Assembly: GCF_014204625.1 (NCBI RefSeq)
Contig: NZ_JACHLU010000023.1
Span: forward strand, 1 to 64,000
Origin: Gillisella vitis
Lineage (GTDB): Bacteria > Pseudomonadota > Alphaproteobacteria > Rhizobiales > Rhizobiaceae
Length of the DNA: 64,000 nt
Direction of reading: 5' to 3'
The first letter of the stretch is position 1; each line of letters opens with the position of its first letter. Shown piece after piece: positions 36,220 through 45,318 of the stretch. Made by a program: the position numbers and the translations under genes. The notes under the pieces were generated by a model that had not been told where the DNA came from, did not search any database, and saw nothing but the letters and a program-made list of their open reading frames with translations.

Positions 36220-36869
36220 TCGTCGCGCTGCTCAACCAGAAAGGCGGTGTCGGCAAGACGACGCTGGCGCTGAACCTGGCAGGCGAATGGGCGCGGCAGG
36301 GCAAGCGCGTGACGCTGATCGACGCCGATCCGCAGGGCTCGGCGCTGGACTGGTCGCAACAGCGTGCCCGTGAGGGGCTGCCACGCCTGTTCGGTGTCGT
36401 GGGGCTCGCGCGGGATACGCTGCACCGGGAAGCGCCGGAGCTGGCGCGTGGTGCCGATCATATCGTCATCGACGGCCCGCCGCGTGTCGCAGCTCTGATG
36501 CGCTCGGCCTTGCTCGCCTCCGACCTGGTGCTGATCCCGGTGCAGCCGTCGCCGCTCGATGGCTGGGCTTCGGCCGAGATGCTGGCGCTCGTGGCCGAGG
36601 CGCGAATCTACCGGCCGGAACTTGTCGCCCGCTTCGTCCTCAACCGCTGCGCCGCGCGCACCGTGCTGGCACGCGAAACGGCCGAGACGCTTGCCGACCA
36701 CGACCCGCCGGTGCTCGTCGCCACCATCGGCCAGCGTGTCGCTTTCGCGGTCGCCGCGCAGTCTGGGCGACTGGCGTCCGAGCTGGATGACGACACGCCT
36801 GCCGCGCGTGAGATCGCGGCGCTGGCAGCGGAGATCGATGCCCTCAATATCGAAAGAGGCGCGCCATGA
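36216..36869 (+). CDS. parA: Small ParA-family ATPase (second ParA)
   Basis: A 217-aa protein without HTH, of the small type Ib ParA class: deviant Walker A KGGVGKTT (9-16), DADPQGSALDW, and VIDGPPR as Walker B. It follows repA with ATGA overlap and is followed by an RHH protein with ATGA overlap, the standard arrangement of small ParA plus ParG-type partner. It likely partitions the excised element. The larger HTH-ParA at 18037-19083 is a separate lineage, so the element carries two partition-like systems. Confidence 0.92.
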   Translation: MIVALLNQKGGVGKTTLALNLAGEWARQGKRVTLIDADPQGSALDWSQQRAREGLPRLFGVVGLARDTLHREAPELARGADHIVIDGPPRVAALMRSALLASDLVLIPVQPSPLDGWASAEMLALVAEARIYRPELVARFVLNRCAARTVLARETAETLADHDPPVLVATIGQRVAFAVAAQSGRLASELDDDTPAAREIAALAAEIDALNIERGAP

Positions 36870-37117
36870 GCGAGCGTCCGACCCGTCGCGGCTTTGCCTC
36901 GCGTCCCGCTGATCCCGAGCATTGGATTAAGATGGCTGACGCCCAACTAGCCGCTGGTGAGCGCACGCCGTTCACCGCGCGGCTGACCATTGACGTCACG
37001 CCCGACCTGCGCGGCCGGCTCAAGATCGCCGCGTTCCGGCGCGGCATCACTGTCGCCGACATGCTGCGCGAGTTGCTCGCGCGCGAATTCCCAGTCACCC
37101 CAGGAGACCCCTCATGA
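36866..37117 (+). CDS. Ribbon-helix-helix ParG-like partner of ParA
   Basis: An 83-aa protein: basic N-terminus, then a beta strand (FTARLTIDVTPDLRGRLKIA) and helices (FRRGITVADMLRELLAREF) of the RHH type used by ParG. It probably binds the centromere or operator for the ParA ATPase. It is coupled to ParA and to the DUF2840 gene by ATGA overlaps at both ends. Confidence 0.82.
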   Translation: MSERPTRRGFASRPADPEHWIKMADAQLAAGERTPFTARLTIDVTPDLRGRLKIAAFRRGITVADMLRELLAREFPVTPGDPS

Positions 37118-37635
37118 CCGACAACGCGGCTACCCGCGTGCGCGGCGGCCCCGTGCCGTTCGCACGTTCATCCGACATCCTCACCCATGTCGAGCTGACG
37201 CATATTGAGAAGCGGATCGAAAACTGGATCAGGTTTGGCCGTGAGGCGCCCGAACAGATCCTCGATCGCCGTCGCCGCGTCTTCTCCTACCGGCCCGGCA
37301 GCACCTTCGCCTTCGTCCGCTGGGCGGCCAATGACTTCGGCACGGTGATTTCGCGCATCGACATCGTGCGGGCTGTCGAGCCGGGCGAGAGCTACCAGAC
37401 GCTGCCCTTCGTGCGCCCGGGCGGCGACATCCTGCTCAAGATCGAGGGCTGGCCCAAGATCGAACAGGTGCTCCGGCACATCGACGCGGTGGAGGCCGCC
37501 GGCATCGACGCCTGCGAGGTCGCGCCCGATCACTGGCGGCATGTCGGCCACCGGATCGGCGCGGGTCATGCGCCGCGCGCCTACACGCTGGATCGCCATC
37601 AGGCCTGGCTCAAGCGGCGGGGGATCGAACAATGA
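37114..37635 (+). CDS. DUF2840 protein
   Basis: A 173-aa DUF2840 protein: HVELTHIEKRIENWIRFG, the central FAFVRWAANDFGTVISRIDI and the C-terminal YTLDRHQAWLKRR are the diagnostic blocks. Its function is unknown. It is always close to traF/relaxase genes in these elements. It is coupled by ATGA overlap to the RHH gene upstream and to the signal peptidase downstream. Confidence 0.88.
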   Translation: MTDNAATRVRGGPVPFARSSDILTHVELTHIEKRIENWIRFGREAPEQILDRRRRVFSYRPGSTFAFVRWAANDFGTVISRIDIVRAVEPGESYQTLPFVRPGGDILLKIEGWPKIEQVLRHIDAVEAAGIDACEVAPDHWRHVGHRIGAGHAPRAYTLDRHQAWLKRRGIEQ

Positions 37636-38177
37636 CCCGCTTCGGTTATGTCATGGTGACGTACTTCTCCGTGATGGGCGTCGCCATCGCCTCGTTCATC
37701 CCGACGCCGCTGCGCCTCGTCTGGAACGCCTCGGCCAGCGTGCCGGTCGGCCTCTACGATCTCAATCCGCCGCGCGATCTTCGTGTCGGCGATCTGGTCG
37801 CCGTCATGCCGGACAAGCCGCTCGCCGATTTCATGGTCGAGCGCGGCTATATCGGTCGCGGCGTGCCGCTGATGAAGCATATCGCCGCGCTGCCGGGACA
37901 GACCGTCTGCCGCACTGGTGCCGCGATCACCGTCGATGCCGTGCCGCTTGGCGACGCGCTCGATCGCGACAAACGCGGGCGTCCGCTGCCGGTCTGGCAG
38001 GGTTGCCGCCGCATCGCCGACGGCGACATTTTCCTGATGAACCCGGACGTGCCGGACAGTCTCGACGGCCGCTATTTCGGCCCGATCGCGGCACGCGCCG
38101 TCATCGGCAAGGCGACACCGCTCTACACCAATGAGGCCGGCGACGGACGTTTCGTCTGGCACGCGCGCACGCGCTGA
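37632..38177 (+). CDS. traF: TraF, S26-family signal peptidase for the conjugative pilus
   Basis: A 181-aa protein with an N-terminal membrane helix (about 5-25), catalytic Ser36 in SASVPVGLY and catalytic Lys82 in LMKHIAALPGQ, the serine-lysine dyad of TraF-type peptidases. In RP4 TraF processes and cyclises the TrbC pilin. The probable substrate here is the TrbC product at 51024-51365, whose C-terminus is hydrophobic. It is coupled to DUF2840 by overlap. Confidence 0.93.
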   Translation: MTRFGYVMVTYFSVMGVAIASFIPTPLRLVWNASASVPVGLYDLNPPRDLRVGDLVAVMPDKPLADFMVERGYIGRGVPLMKHIAALPGQTVCRTGAAITVDAVPLGDALDRDKRGRPLPVWQGCRRIADGDIFLMNPDVPDSLDGRYFGPIAARAVIGKATPLYTNEAGDGRFVWHARTR

Positions 38178-38221
38178 CCGCCCATCCTTTCGCGTTCCAT
38201 TGCACATTCACGGAGGTTTCC

Positions 38222-38557
38222 ATGCCGCAGATCGGCATCTTCACGCGCGCGCCATCCGGCTTCACCGGCCGCATCCGCACGCTCTCGTTCGACACCGCGT
38301 TCGTCATCGTTCCGGCAGAGCCGTCGGATGCCGAGAACGCACCGGATTACCGTATTCACCTCGGCGACGAGGATGGGCCGGAGGTCGGTGCCGGTTGGAA
38401 GCGCACCGGCGAACGGGCTGGCGAATACGTCGCGCTCGTGCTCGACGATCCCGTCTTCCTCACGCCGATCCGCGCCAACCTGTTCCGCGACGACGACACC
38501 GGCAAGGACTGGTCCCTGCACTGGAGCCGCCAGCCCCGTCGCGACGGGAGGGACTGA
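38222..38557 (+). CDS. DUF736 protein, second copy
   Basis: A 111-aa protein: MPQIGIFTRAPSGFTGRIRT, then VGAGWKRTGERAGEYVALVLDDPVF and IRANLFRDDDTGKDWSLHW, the DUF736 blocks. It differs substantially from the copy at 29047-29373. GGAGG lies upstream of the ATG. Its place between traF and the transglycosylase is typical. Role unknown. Confidence 0.92.
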   Translation: MPQIGIFTRAPSGFTGRIRTLSFDTAFVIVPAEPSDAENAPDYRIHLGDEDGPEVGAGWKRTGERAGEYVALVLDDPVFLTPIRANLFRDDDTGKDWSLHWSRQPRRDGRD

Positions 38558-38561
38558 CGCC

Positions 38562-39278
38562 ATGCGCAGCCCCGTCCTCCTTCTCCTTTCCGGCCTGTCC
38601 TTCGTCGGTGTCGTGCCCGCCAGCGTCCATGCACAGACGGCACCGATCGTCCGGCCTTCGCCGCGCGATCCCTATGCGGATCATATTGCTGAGGCGGCGC
38701 AGCGCTTTGAGCTTCCGGCGGCCTGGATCAGGGCGGTGCTGCGCGCCGAGAGCGCAGGCGACCGCCAAGCCGTCTCGCCCAAGGGCGCAATCGGGCTGAT
38801 GCAGATCATGCCCGACACTTGGGGCGATCTGCGCGTCCGTCATCACCTCGGCAGCGATCCTTATGACCCGCACGACAACATCATCGCCGGTGCGGCCTAT
38901 ATCCGCGAGCTGTTCGACCGTTACGGGTCGCCCGGCTGGGTCGCGGCCTACAATGCTGGTCCCGGTCGATACGAGGCGTCTTTGTCGGGCCGCCCGCTGC
39001 CCGCCGAAACGCGCGCCTATGTCGCCACCGTCGCGCCCAATCTCGATGGCGCAGGCGATCCCGGTGCCACCGTCATCGCGGCGGCTGATCCGTTGTTCTG
39101 GACCCGCGCGCCGCTGTTCATCGCACAAGCCGATCGCCGTCCCGCTGCCGGTCCTGTGTCGGTCGAACGTCCGCCGAGCGACGCAGCACCGACGTCGATC
39201 CTGCGCGATGTCTCCGCCATCGTGCCGCAATCCGGCGGCCTGTTCCTCGCGCGGGCGGATGCGGGACGGCAGCCATGA
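38562..39278 (+). CDS. Lytic transglycosylase (conjugation)
   Basis: A 238-aa protein with a signal peptide (PVLLLLSGLSFVGVVPASVHA) followed by an SLT domain: catalytic Glu near 62 in RAESAGDRQAVSPKGAIGLM, then MQIMPDTW and YNAGPGRYEA near the end. It cleaves peptidoglycan so that the type IV secretion channel can cross the periplasm. It lies directly upstream of the probable oriT and relaxase. A Pro/Ala-rich C-terminal tail of about 70 residues is variable. Confidence 0.92.
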   Translation: MRSPVLLLLSGLSFVGVVPASVHAQTAPIVRPSPRDPYADHIAEAAQRFELPAAWIRAVLRAESAGDRQAVSPKGAIGLMQIMPDTWGDLRVRHHLGSDPYDPHDNIIAGAAYIRELFDRYGSPGWVAAYNAGPGRYEASLSGRPLPAETRAYVATVAPNLDGAGDPGATVIAAADPLFWTRAPLFIAQADRRPAAGPVSVERPPSDAAPTSILRDVSAIVPQSGGLFLARADAGRQP

Positions 39279-39521
39279 CCGCGCGGGTTCCCGATCGCAC
39301 GATAGCGGGCGCTGGCGTGGACTGGAGGGCGCTGAGGGGGAGCACGGGCAACACGACCGAAGGAGGGCGAGATAAAAGAGCGCACATTGCGCTTCGGTCG
39401 GTCGGTTGTTTTTGTTGGGCTTTCCGGCGTCTCGCGCACCTTGCGCCCTTGGGCGGCAATGTGCGGCACAGGCTCAAGCCTCTGTATCTGCACGATCTTT
39501 CGCACATTGCGGAGCAGCGCC
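39279..39521. promoter_or_regulatory. Probable oriT and relaxase promoter region
   Basis: These 243 bases lie between transglycosylase and relaxase. CGCACATTGCG occurs at 39381-39391 and 39501-39511, an inverted copy core GCAATGTGCG at 39456-39465, and a one-mismatch copy at 39435-39445. The cluster of direct and inverted copies immediately before a relaxase gene fits a transfer origin or binding sites of a relaxosome protein. No nick site can be named from sequence alone. GGAG (39514-39517) is the relaxase ribosome-binding site. Confidence 0.55.
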
Positions 39522-41285
39522 ATGACCGATGAGCGCGAGTTCCGCATCCGTCCGGGCCGCGTGCGTTCTTCGGGATCGCAGCGGGTCCGGCCTTTCGTGG
39601 CGCAAGCGCTCGCCGCCGCCCGCAAGGCCGGTGGCACCGTCTCGCGCTCCGGCCGGATCAGCCCCGGCAACCGCTCGCGCTTCGGCCGCGGCCGCACCGC
39701 GAGCATCCAGGCGAACCGGCTCCTGACCGGCCGCTCGCGCATCGTCGTCATCAAGACCCGCGTGGTTCGTCATGGCCAGCGTGCAGCACCGCTCTCCGCC
39801 CATCTCAACTATCTCCGCCGTGAGGGCGTGACCCGTGCCGCGACCGAAGGGAGCAACAGCGAAGACCATGAGAAGGCGCGGCTGTTTGGGCCGGAGGTGG
39901 AGACGGCCGATGCAGGTGATTTTGCCGGGCGTTGCGCCGACGACCGCCATCATTTCCGCTTCATCGTCTCGCCGGAGGATGCGGCCGATCTCGCCGACCT
40001 CAAGGGTTTCGCCCGCGAACTGATGGGCCAGATGGAGAAAGACCTGGGCACCCGCCTCGATTGGGTCGGCGTAGATCACTGGAACACCGACAACCCGCAC
40101 GTCCATATCATCCTGCGCGGCCGCGCTGACGACGGCCAGGATCTCGTCATTGCCCGCGACTACATCAAGGAGGGTATGCGCGCTCGCGCCGCCGATCTGG
40201 TGACGCAGGAATTGGGACCGCGCACCGATCTCGATATCCGCCGCGATGTGGAGCGGCAGGTCCAGGCCGAACGCTGGACCCGGCTCGATCGGCAGCTTCT
40301 CCGCGACGGCCGCGATGGCGTCATCGACATGGCCCCGTCGTCCGATCGCCAGCCCGACGGCTATCACGCCCAGAAGATCGGTCGGCTGCGCAAGCTGGAA
40401 ACCCTCGGCCTCGCCACCGAGGTCGGTCCCGGTCAGTGGGTGATCGACGACAAGGCCGAGGCCACGCTGCGTGAACTCGGGGAACGCGGCGACATCATCA
40501 AGCGGATGCACCGGGCTTTGACCGAGCGCGGCATCGAGCGGGGATCGGCGAGCTATGTGCTGGCGGGCGAACACATCGATACGCCGATCATCGGGCGGCT
40601 GGTGGATCGCGGTCTCGACGACGAATTGAAGGGCACGGCCTATGCCGTGGTCGATGGCATCGACGGCCGCACCCATCACATCAAGCTGCCCGACCTCGAT
40701 GCCGCCGGCGACAGCGCGCCCGGCTCGATCGTCGAGTTGCGCCGCTTCGAGGATGCGAAGGGCGAGCGCCGCGTTGCCATCGCCGTCCGTTCCGATCTCG
40801 ACATCAACAGGCAGATCACGGCGTCGGGCGCGACCTGGCTCGACCGCCAGAACATCGCCCGCGAGCCGGTCTCGCTGTCGGATGGCGGATTCGGCGCGGA
40901 GGTCAGCCGGGCGCTGTCCGCCCGCACCGAGCATCTGGTCGAACAGGGTCTCGCCGAGCGCAGCGGCCAGCGCATCACCTTCAATCGCAACCTCATCGAC
41001 ACGTTGCGTCGCCGTGAGGTCGACGCGCTCGGCGAGAAGCTCACCGCCGAGACCGGCCGGGCGTTCAACCGCGCAGGGAACGGCGAGTATGTCGCCGGCA
41101 CCTACCGCCAGCGCCTCACGCTCGCTTCCGGCCGCTTCGCCATGCTGGATGACGGCATGGGCTTCCAGCTCGTGCCCTGGACGCCTTCGCTGGAAAAGCA
41201 GCTCGGCAAGCACGTCTCCGGCGTCGCCCGCGACGATGGCGGCATCGACTGGAGCTTTGGCCGCAAGCGCGGCCTCGGCCTGTAA
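39522..41285 (+). CDS. Relaxase/DNA nickase with DUF3363 (RlxS/VirD2 type)
   Basis: A 587-aa protein. The N-terminal relaxase domain has VVIKTRVVRHGQRAAPLSAH, DDRHHFRFIVSPED and the metal-binding three-His stretch DHWNTDNPHVHIILRG near 185-200. A DUF3363 domain follows to the C-terminus (SIVELRRFEDAKGERRVAIA). It nicks oriT and pilots the strand to TraG. The ATG at 39522 was chosen for its GGAG. This DUF3363 relaxase type is the one found on ICEMlSymR7A-like elements and alphaproteobacterial plasmids. Catalytic tyrosine placement is not certain from reading alone. Confidence 0.92.
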   Translation: MTDEREFRIRPGRVRSSGSQRVRPFVAQALAAARKAGGTVSRSGRISPGNRSRFGRGRTASIQANRLLTGRSRIVVIKTRVVRHGQRAAPLSAHLNYLRREGVTRAATEGSNSEDHEKARLFGPEVETADAGDFAGRCADDRHHFRFIVSPEDAADLADLKGFARELMGQMEKDLGTRLDWVGVDHWNTDNPHVHIILRGRADDGQDLVIARDYIKEGMRARAADLVTQELGPRTDLDIRRDVERQVQAERWTRLDRQLLRDGRDGVIDMAPSSDRQPDGYHAQKIGRLRKLETLGLATEVGPGQWVIDDKAEATLRELGERGDIIKRMHRALTERGIERGSASYVLAGEHIDTPIIGRLVDRGLDDELKGTAYAVVDGIDGRTHHIKLPDLDAAGDSAPGSIVELRRFEDAKGERRVAIAVRSDLDINRQITASGATWLDRQNIAREPVSLSDGGFGAEVSRALSARTEHLVEQGLAERSGQRITFNRNLIDTLRRREVDALGEKLTAETGRAFNRAGNGEYVAGTYRQRLTLASGRFAMLDDGMGFQLVPWTPSLEKQLGKHVSGVARDDGGIDWSFGRKRGLGL

Positions 41286-41313
41286 CCCTTCCTCCCGCGA
41301 AAGGACCGCCGCC

Positions 41314-43305
41314 ATGACCGGCACCAAGATCCTCTGGGGTCAGATCCTCACCGTCTTCCTCGTCGTTCTCGCCACCACCTGGGGCGCCACCGAATATGTC
41401 GCGTGGAAGCTCGGCTTCCAGGCGCAGCTCGGGCCGCCCTGGTTCATGGTGTTCGGCTGGCCCTTTTACCTGCCGCCCTCCTTCTTCTGGTGGTGGTACA
41501 GCTATGACGCCTATGCGCCTGATATCTTCGTCGGGGGCGCCTATATCGCCGCGTCCGGTGGCTTCATCGCCGTGGCGGTCGCCATCGGCATGTCGGTCTG
41601 GCGGGCGCGGGAAGCGAAAAAGGTCGAGACCTACGGTTCCGCGCGCTGGGCCGGGACGGAGGAAGTGAAGGCCGCTGGCCTGCTCGGTGCCGATGGAGTG
41701 ATGCTCGGCCGTTACGATCGCGACTATCTCCGCCATGACGGGCCGGAGCATGTGCTGTGCTTCGCGCCGACCCGCTCGGGCAAGGGTGTCGGCCTTGTCG
41801 TGCCGTCACTGCTGACCTGGCCGGGTTCCGCAATTGTCCATGACATCAAGGGCGAGAACTGGCAGCTCACCGCCGGTTTTCGCGCGCAACATGGCCGCGT
41901 GCTGCTGTTCGATCCGACCAATGCGAAGTCGTCTGCCTACAACCCGCTGCTGGAGGTACGCCGCGGCGAATGGGAGGTGCGCGACGTCCAGAACATCGCC
42001 GACATCCTGGTCGATCCCGAAGGATCGCTGGAGAAGCGGAACCACTGGGAGAAGACCAGCCACGCGCTTTTGGTCGGCGCGATCCTCCACGTCCTCTATG
42101 CCGAGGCCGACAAGACGCTGGCCGGCGTTGCCGCCTTCCTGTCCGATCCGAAGCGGCCGATCGAGTCGACGCTGGATTCGATGATGGCGACGGCGCATCT
42201 CGGCAAGGCCGGGCCGCATCCGGTCATCGCCAGCGCCGCGCGCGAACTCTTGAACAAGTCGGACAACGAACGGTCGGGCGTGCTGTCCACCGCCATGTCC
42301 TTCCTCGGCCTCTACCGTGATCCGGTCGTCGCCGAGGTGACGCGGCGCTGCGACTGGCGCATCGGCGACATCGTGGGCGGGAAGCACCCGACGACGCTCT
42401 ACCTCGTCGTGCCGCCCTCCGACATCAACCGCACCAAGCCGCTGATCCGCCTGATCCTCAATCAGGTCGGACGAAGACTGACGGAAGATCTGAACGTCTC
42501 CGGCAAACGGCATCGGCTCCTGTTGATGCTGGACGAGTTTCCAGCCTTGGGGCGGCTCGACTTCTTCGAGTCGGCGCTCGCCTTCATGGCGGGCTATGGC
42601 CTGAAGAGCTTCCTGATCGCCCAGTCGCTGAACCAGATTGAGAAAGCCTACGGTGCCAACAACTCGATCCTCGACAACTGCCATGTCCGCGTCAGCTTCG
42701 CCACCAATGACGAGCGCACCGCCAAGCGCGTGTCCGATGCGCTCGGCACAGCCACCGAAATGAAGGCGATGAAGAACTATGCCGGGCATCGTCTGTCGCC
42801 CTGGCTCGGTCATCTGATGGTCTCGCGCTCGGAGACCGCCCGACCGCTGCTCACCCCCGGCGAGGTGATGCAGCTCCCACCGACCGACGAGATCGTCATG
42901 GTCGCCGGCACCCCGCCGATCCGGGCGAAGAAGGCGCGCTATTACGAGGATGCACGGTTCAAGGAGCGCATCCTGCCGCCACCCGCGCTGACCGCGTCGA
43001 AGCAGGTTCGGCCCGACGACTGGACGTCGCTGCCGGTTCCACCGCAGCCCCAGCTCGCCGAGGCGAAGGGGAGTACGGGAACAACGGACGACGATCCAAC
43101 AGAATCCGAGCGCCGCCAGCAGCCTGAACTCAACCGGGTGAAGCCGGTCGAGAAGGCGCCACCGAACGACAATCCGTTCGAGATCGACCGCGATCGGGAC
43201 GATGATGCCGAGGACGATGCCGTCCGCAACAGTCGGATGAACCGCCTGATGCAGGGCATGGCGCGGCAGGTCTCGCTCGATCCTGATGACCGTATGGACA
43301 TGTGA
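41314..43305 (+). CDS. traG: TraG/VirD4 type IV coupling ATPase
   Basis: A 663-aa protein with two or three N-terminal membrane helices (about 8-25, 45-65 and 75-95), Walker A TRSGKGVG near 153 and Walker B LLMLDEFPALG near 403. It is the pump linking relaxosome to the Trb channel. The last 90 residues are Pro/Glu/Asp-rich and probably disordered. GAAAGGA lies upstream of the ATG. It is followed at once by an RHH protein and then by an inserted defence block, instead of trbB. Confidence 0.95.
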   Translation: MTGTKILWGQILTVFLVVLATTWGATEYVAWKLGFQAQLGPPWFMVFGWPFYLPPSFFWWWYSYDAYAPDIFVGGAYIAASGGFIAVAVAIGMSVWRAREAKKVETYGSARWAGTEEVKAAGLLGADGVMLGRYDRDYLRHDGPEHVLCFAPTRSGKGVGLVVPSLLTWPGSAIVHDIKGENWQLTAGFRAQHGRVLLFDPTNAKSSAYNPLLEVRRGEWEVRDVQNIADILVDPEGSLEKRNHWEKTSHALLVGAILHVLYAEADKTLAGVAAFLSDPKRPIESTLDSMMATAHLGKAGPHPVIASAARELLNKSDNERSGVLSTAMSFLGLYRDPVVAEVTRRCDWRIGDIVGGKHPTTLYLVVPPSDINRTKPLIRLILNQVGRRLTEDLNVSGKRHRLLLMLDEFPALGRLDFFESALAFMAGYGLKSFLIAQSLNQIEKAYGANNSILDNCHVRVSFATNDERTAKRVSDALGTATEMKAMKNYAGHRLSPWLGHLMVSRSETARPLLTPGEVMQLPPTDEIVMVAGTPPIRAKKARYYEDARFKERILPPPALTASKQVRPDDWTSLPVPPQPQLAEAKGSTGTTDDDPTESERRQQPELNRVKPVEKAPPNDNPFEIDRDRDDDAEDDAVRNSRMNRLMQGMARQVSLDPDDRMDM

Positions 43306-43310
43306 TCGCC

Positions 43311-43772
43311 ATGACCGAACACCGCTCCTCCGCCCGCGCGAAGAAGGCGCAGATTTCCGTCTATCTCGATCCCGCCGTGATGACGCAGCTCGCCGATTAT
43401 GCCGCCCGCCGCGACCAGCCGCAATCGATGATCGCCGAGGCCGCCATTGCCTCGTTCCTGTCACCGGACGCCGCCGAGCGACGGGAGGCCATCATCGTCA
43501 AGCGGCTCGACCAGATCGACCGGCGCATGACCCGCCTCGAACGCGATGTCGGCATAGCCATCGAAAGCCTGGCCGTGTTTATCAAGTTCTGGGTCTCGAC
43601 CACGCCGACCCTACCGGAACCGGCCGCCAACGCCGCCCGCGCCAAGGCCGGCGAGCGTTATGACCAGTTCGTCACGGCGCTGGGTCGGCGGCTGGCGAAA
43701 GGGCCGAAGCTCCGGCAGGAAATCAATGAGGATGTCACACCGTCTCGTGACGAGGACTCATTGCTGAGATGA
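43311..43772 (+). CDS. RHH/CopG-type protein between traG and trbB
   Basis: A 153-aa protein: an N-terminal CopG/RHH domain (AQISVYLDPAVMTQLADYA, SMIAEAAIASFL), then a coiled coil (LDQIDRRMTRLERDVGIAIE) and a hydrophobic stretch (LAVFIKFWVSTTP). It is a standard neighbour of traG in these elements, probably a transfer-operon regulator or relaxosome accessory protein. ATG 43311 was chosen; an in-frame GTG at 43302 overlaps the traG stop. Confidence 0.85.
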   Translation: MTEHRSSARAKKAQISVYLDPAVMTQLADYAARRDQPQSMIAEAAIASFLSPDAAERREAIIVKRLDQIDRRMTRLERDVGIAIESLAVFIKFWVSTTPTLPEPAANAARAKAGERYDQFVTALGRRLAKGPKLRQEINEDVTPSRDEDSLLR

Positions 43773-43841
43773 CCTCATGATATCTTCCTCTGCGCCGGCC
43801 TCTGCCGATCACTCACGCACGATGCCAGATGACATCTCTCA

Positions 43842-45251
43842 TCAAAGTTCCGGAAGATCGTCAGTTGCAGCGCTTGCAGGCGTTATGGCAGGATTCGGTG
43901 ACTGGTGCTGATCTCGCAAGTGTACAGCGGTCTGGTCAATGCTGGGATAGACGGTCGTGGCGTTGATGTTGATCCGGTCGAGCTGTTCGAGGATATGCGT
44001 CTTGTTCTTGATCGTCACCCGACTGATCTCGATGCCGTCCTGTCCCGCATCCGGCAACGCGGCCTCATGGCCGAACAGCAGGAAGGCGCCAGATTGCGAC
44101 TTGATGCGCGTATTCGTTCGTTTCGCCTTCACGCAGATGATCGACCGTAGGTCATCGGGAACGATCCGCCCCTCGAAAAAACCTTTCTCCGATTTGATGT
44201 GGTGGAGTAGTTTGCCAGCGACATCTGTCGCGTTGAAAGCGTCCGGGTCGAGGCCGAGGTCTATATCGTTCTTCTGCGCGTATGTCAGATTGGAGAGGTT
44301 GGACAGGCAACTGACTGTGTCGGAATCATAGTATTTCACGCCGTCCGAAGCGATCTGGAAGACGATGACCTCGCCGTCGATACCGAGTTGGTCCGGCTTG
44401 CACGAGCAGGCAAAAAATAGCGCCACCAGAGGATTGCCTGAGATGTCGAGCAGTCGCGTCGGAAGGCCATAATGTTGCATCCGAACGAGACGGTCAAAGC
44501 AGTATTCATCGCCATGAAACTCGTCGTGGTGAGCAATCAGCAATTCTTTGCAGAGACGGTCCTCGCTGGGCAGAAACTGCCAATCACCATTCTTCCATTT
44601 GCGCAATAGAGATGGGGTCAACTCATAGCGTGCATCGCTGTGTCCCCGGAAGAAGGTCTCGGTTCCGGCCTTTGCTGCTGAGCTATAGAGCAACTCAAGA
44701 AACCGCTCCACGCTATCGGCGTCGCCGATAATATTCTTGTCGCGCGGTGGCGGCTGAATTTCTCCGTCAACATTGGCTGGGACGGCATCCGCTGCAATAG
44801 CTTGGCCGAGAGCTGGTTTGGTCTCAGCCAGTCTGTCAAGTATGTCACGAATATCACCTTCGCGGACGGCCCAATGGGTTCGATACAATTGGAATTTATC
44901 CGCGCCGAAGATCGCGCGCGCAGCCTCGATATTCTCGAAATGCACCTCACCAAAGTCAATCACGGTCTCGAATTCGGCAGATACCTCCTTGCGTCCGGGA
45001 TCAATATTGGAAACTCGTCCATACTTGATGAGCATGGACACGGCGGATCCGTTCGGCTTTATCTCGCTGCACAGGAATGTCGGCAATTTCTCCAGAAAGG
45101 CGGCCGCCGTACTGTCAAGCTTTTCCAGCCTTTTTTCAGTGTCGGACGGAGTGTACTCGAACATGCGTCCGCGTCCCATGGCGATGCCATCGGTGGTGTC
45201 TTCTACGCATTCCCAGTTGCCGAAGGAGATATAGTTGAAGCTTTCCGCCAT
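43842..45251 (-). CDS. FRG-domain protein (defence-associated)
   Basis: A 469-aa protein. Residues about 180-330 are an FRG domain: the FFRGHSDARYELTPSLLRK signature (about 200-218) and RMQHYGLPTRLLDISGNPL (about 257-275) followed by ALFFAC. The first 150 residues are an unrecognised domain and the last 130 are also unassigned. FRG proteins are frequent in phage-defence and mobile cargo loci; the function is unknown. It lies 67 bp downstream of the nuclease gene on the same strand and may be part of the same operon. Confidence 0.83.
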   Translation of the reverse strand: MAESFNYISFGNWECVEDTTDGIAMGRGRMFEYTPSDTEKRLEKLDSTAAAFLEKLPTFLCSEIKPNGSAVSMLIKYGRVSNIDPGRKEVSAEFETVIDFGEVHFENIEAARAIFGADKFQLYRTHWAVREGDIRDILDRLAETKPALGQAIAADAVPANVDGEIQPPPRDKNIIGDADSVERFLELLYSSAAKAGTETFFRGHSDARYELTPSLLRKWKNGDWQFLPSEDRLCKELLIAHHDEFHGDEYCFDRLVRMQHYGLPTRLLDISGNPLVALFFACSCKPDQLGIDGEVIVFQIASDGVKYYDSDTVSCLSNLSNLTYAQKNDIDLGLDPDAFNATDVAGKLLHHIKSEKGFFEGRIVPDDLRSIICVKAKRTNTRIKSQSGAFLLFGHEAALPDAGQDGIEISRVTIKNKTHILEQLDRININATTVYPSIDQTAVHLRDQHQSPNPAITPASAATDDLPEL

Positions 45252-45318
45252 GCGCCCTCGTTACGTTCATTCGTTGCATCGTGTCTCGTCGACCAGATGC
45301 CAATCTCGACCTGGGTTG

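Noticed and set aside
39474..41327. 617-codon minus-strand open frame opposite the relaxase
   Set aside because: Shadow of the relaxase gene; no start context and no known domain.
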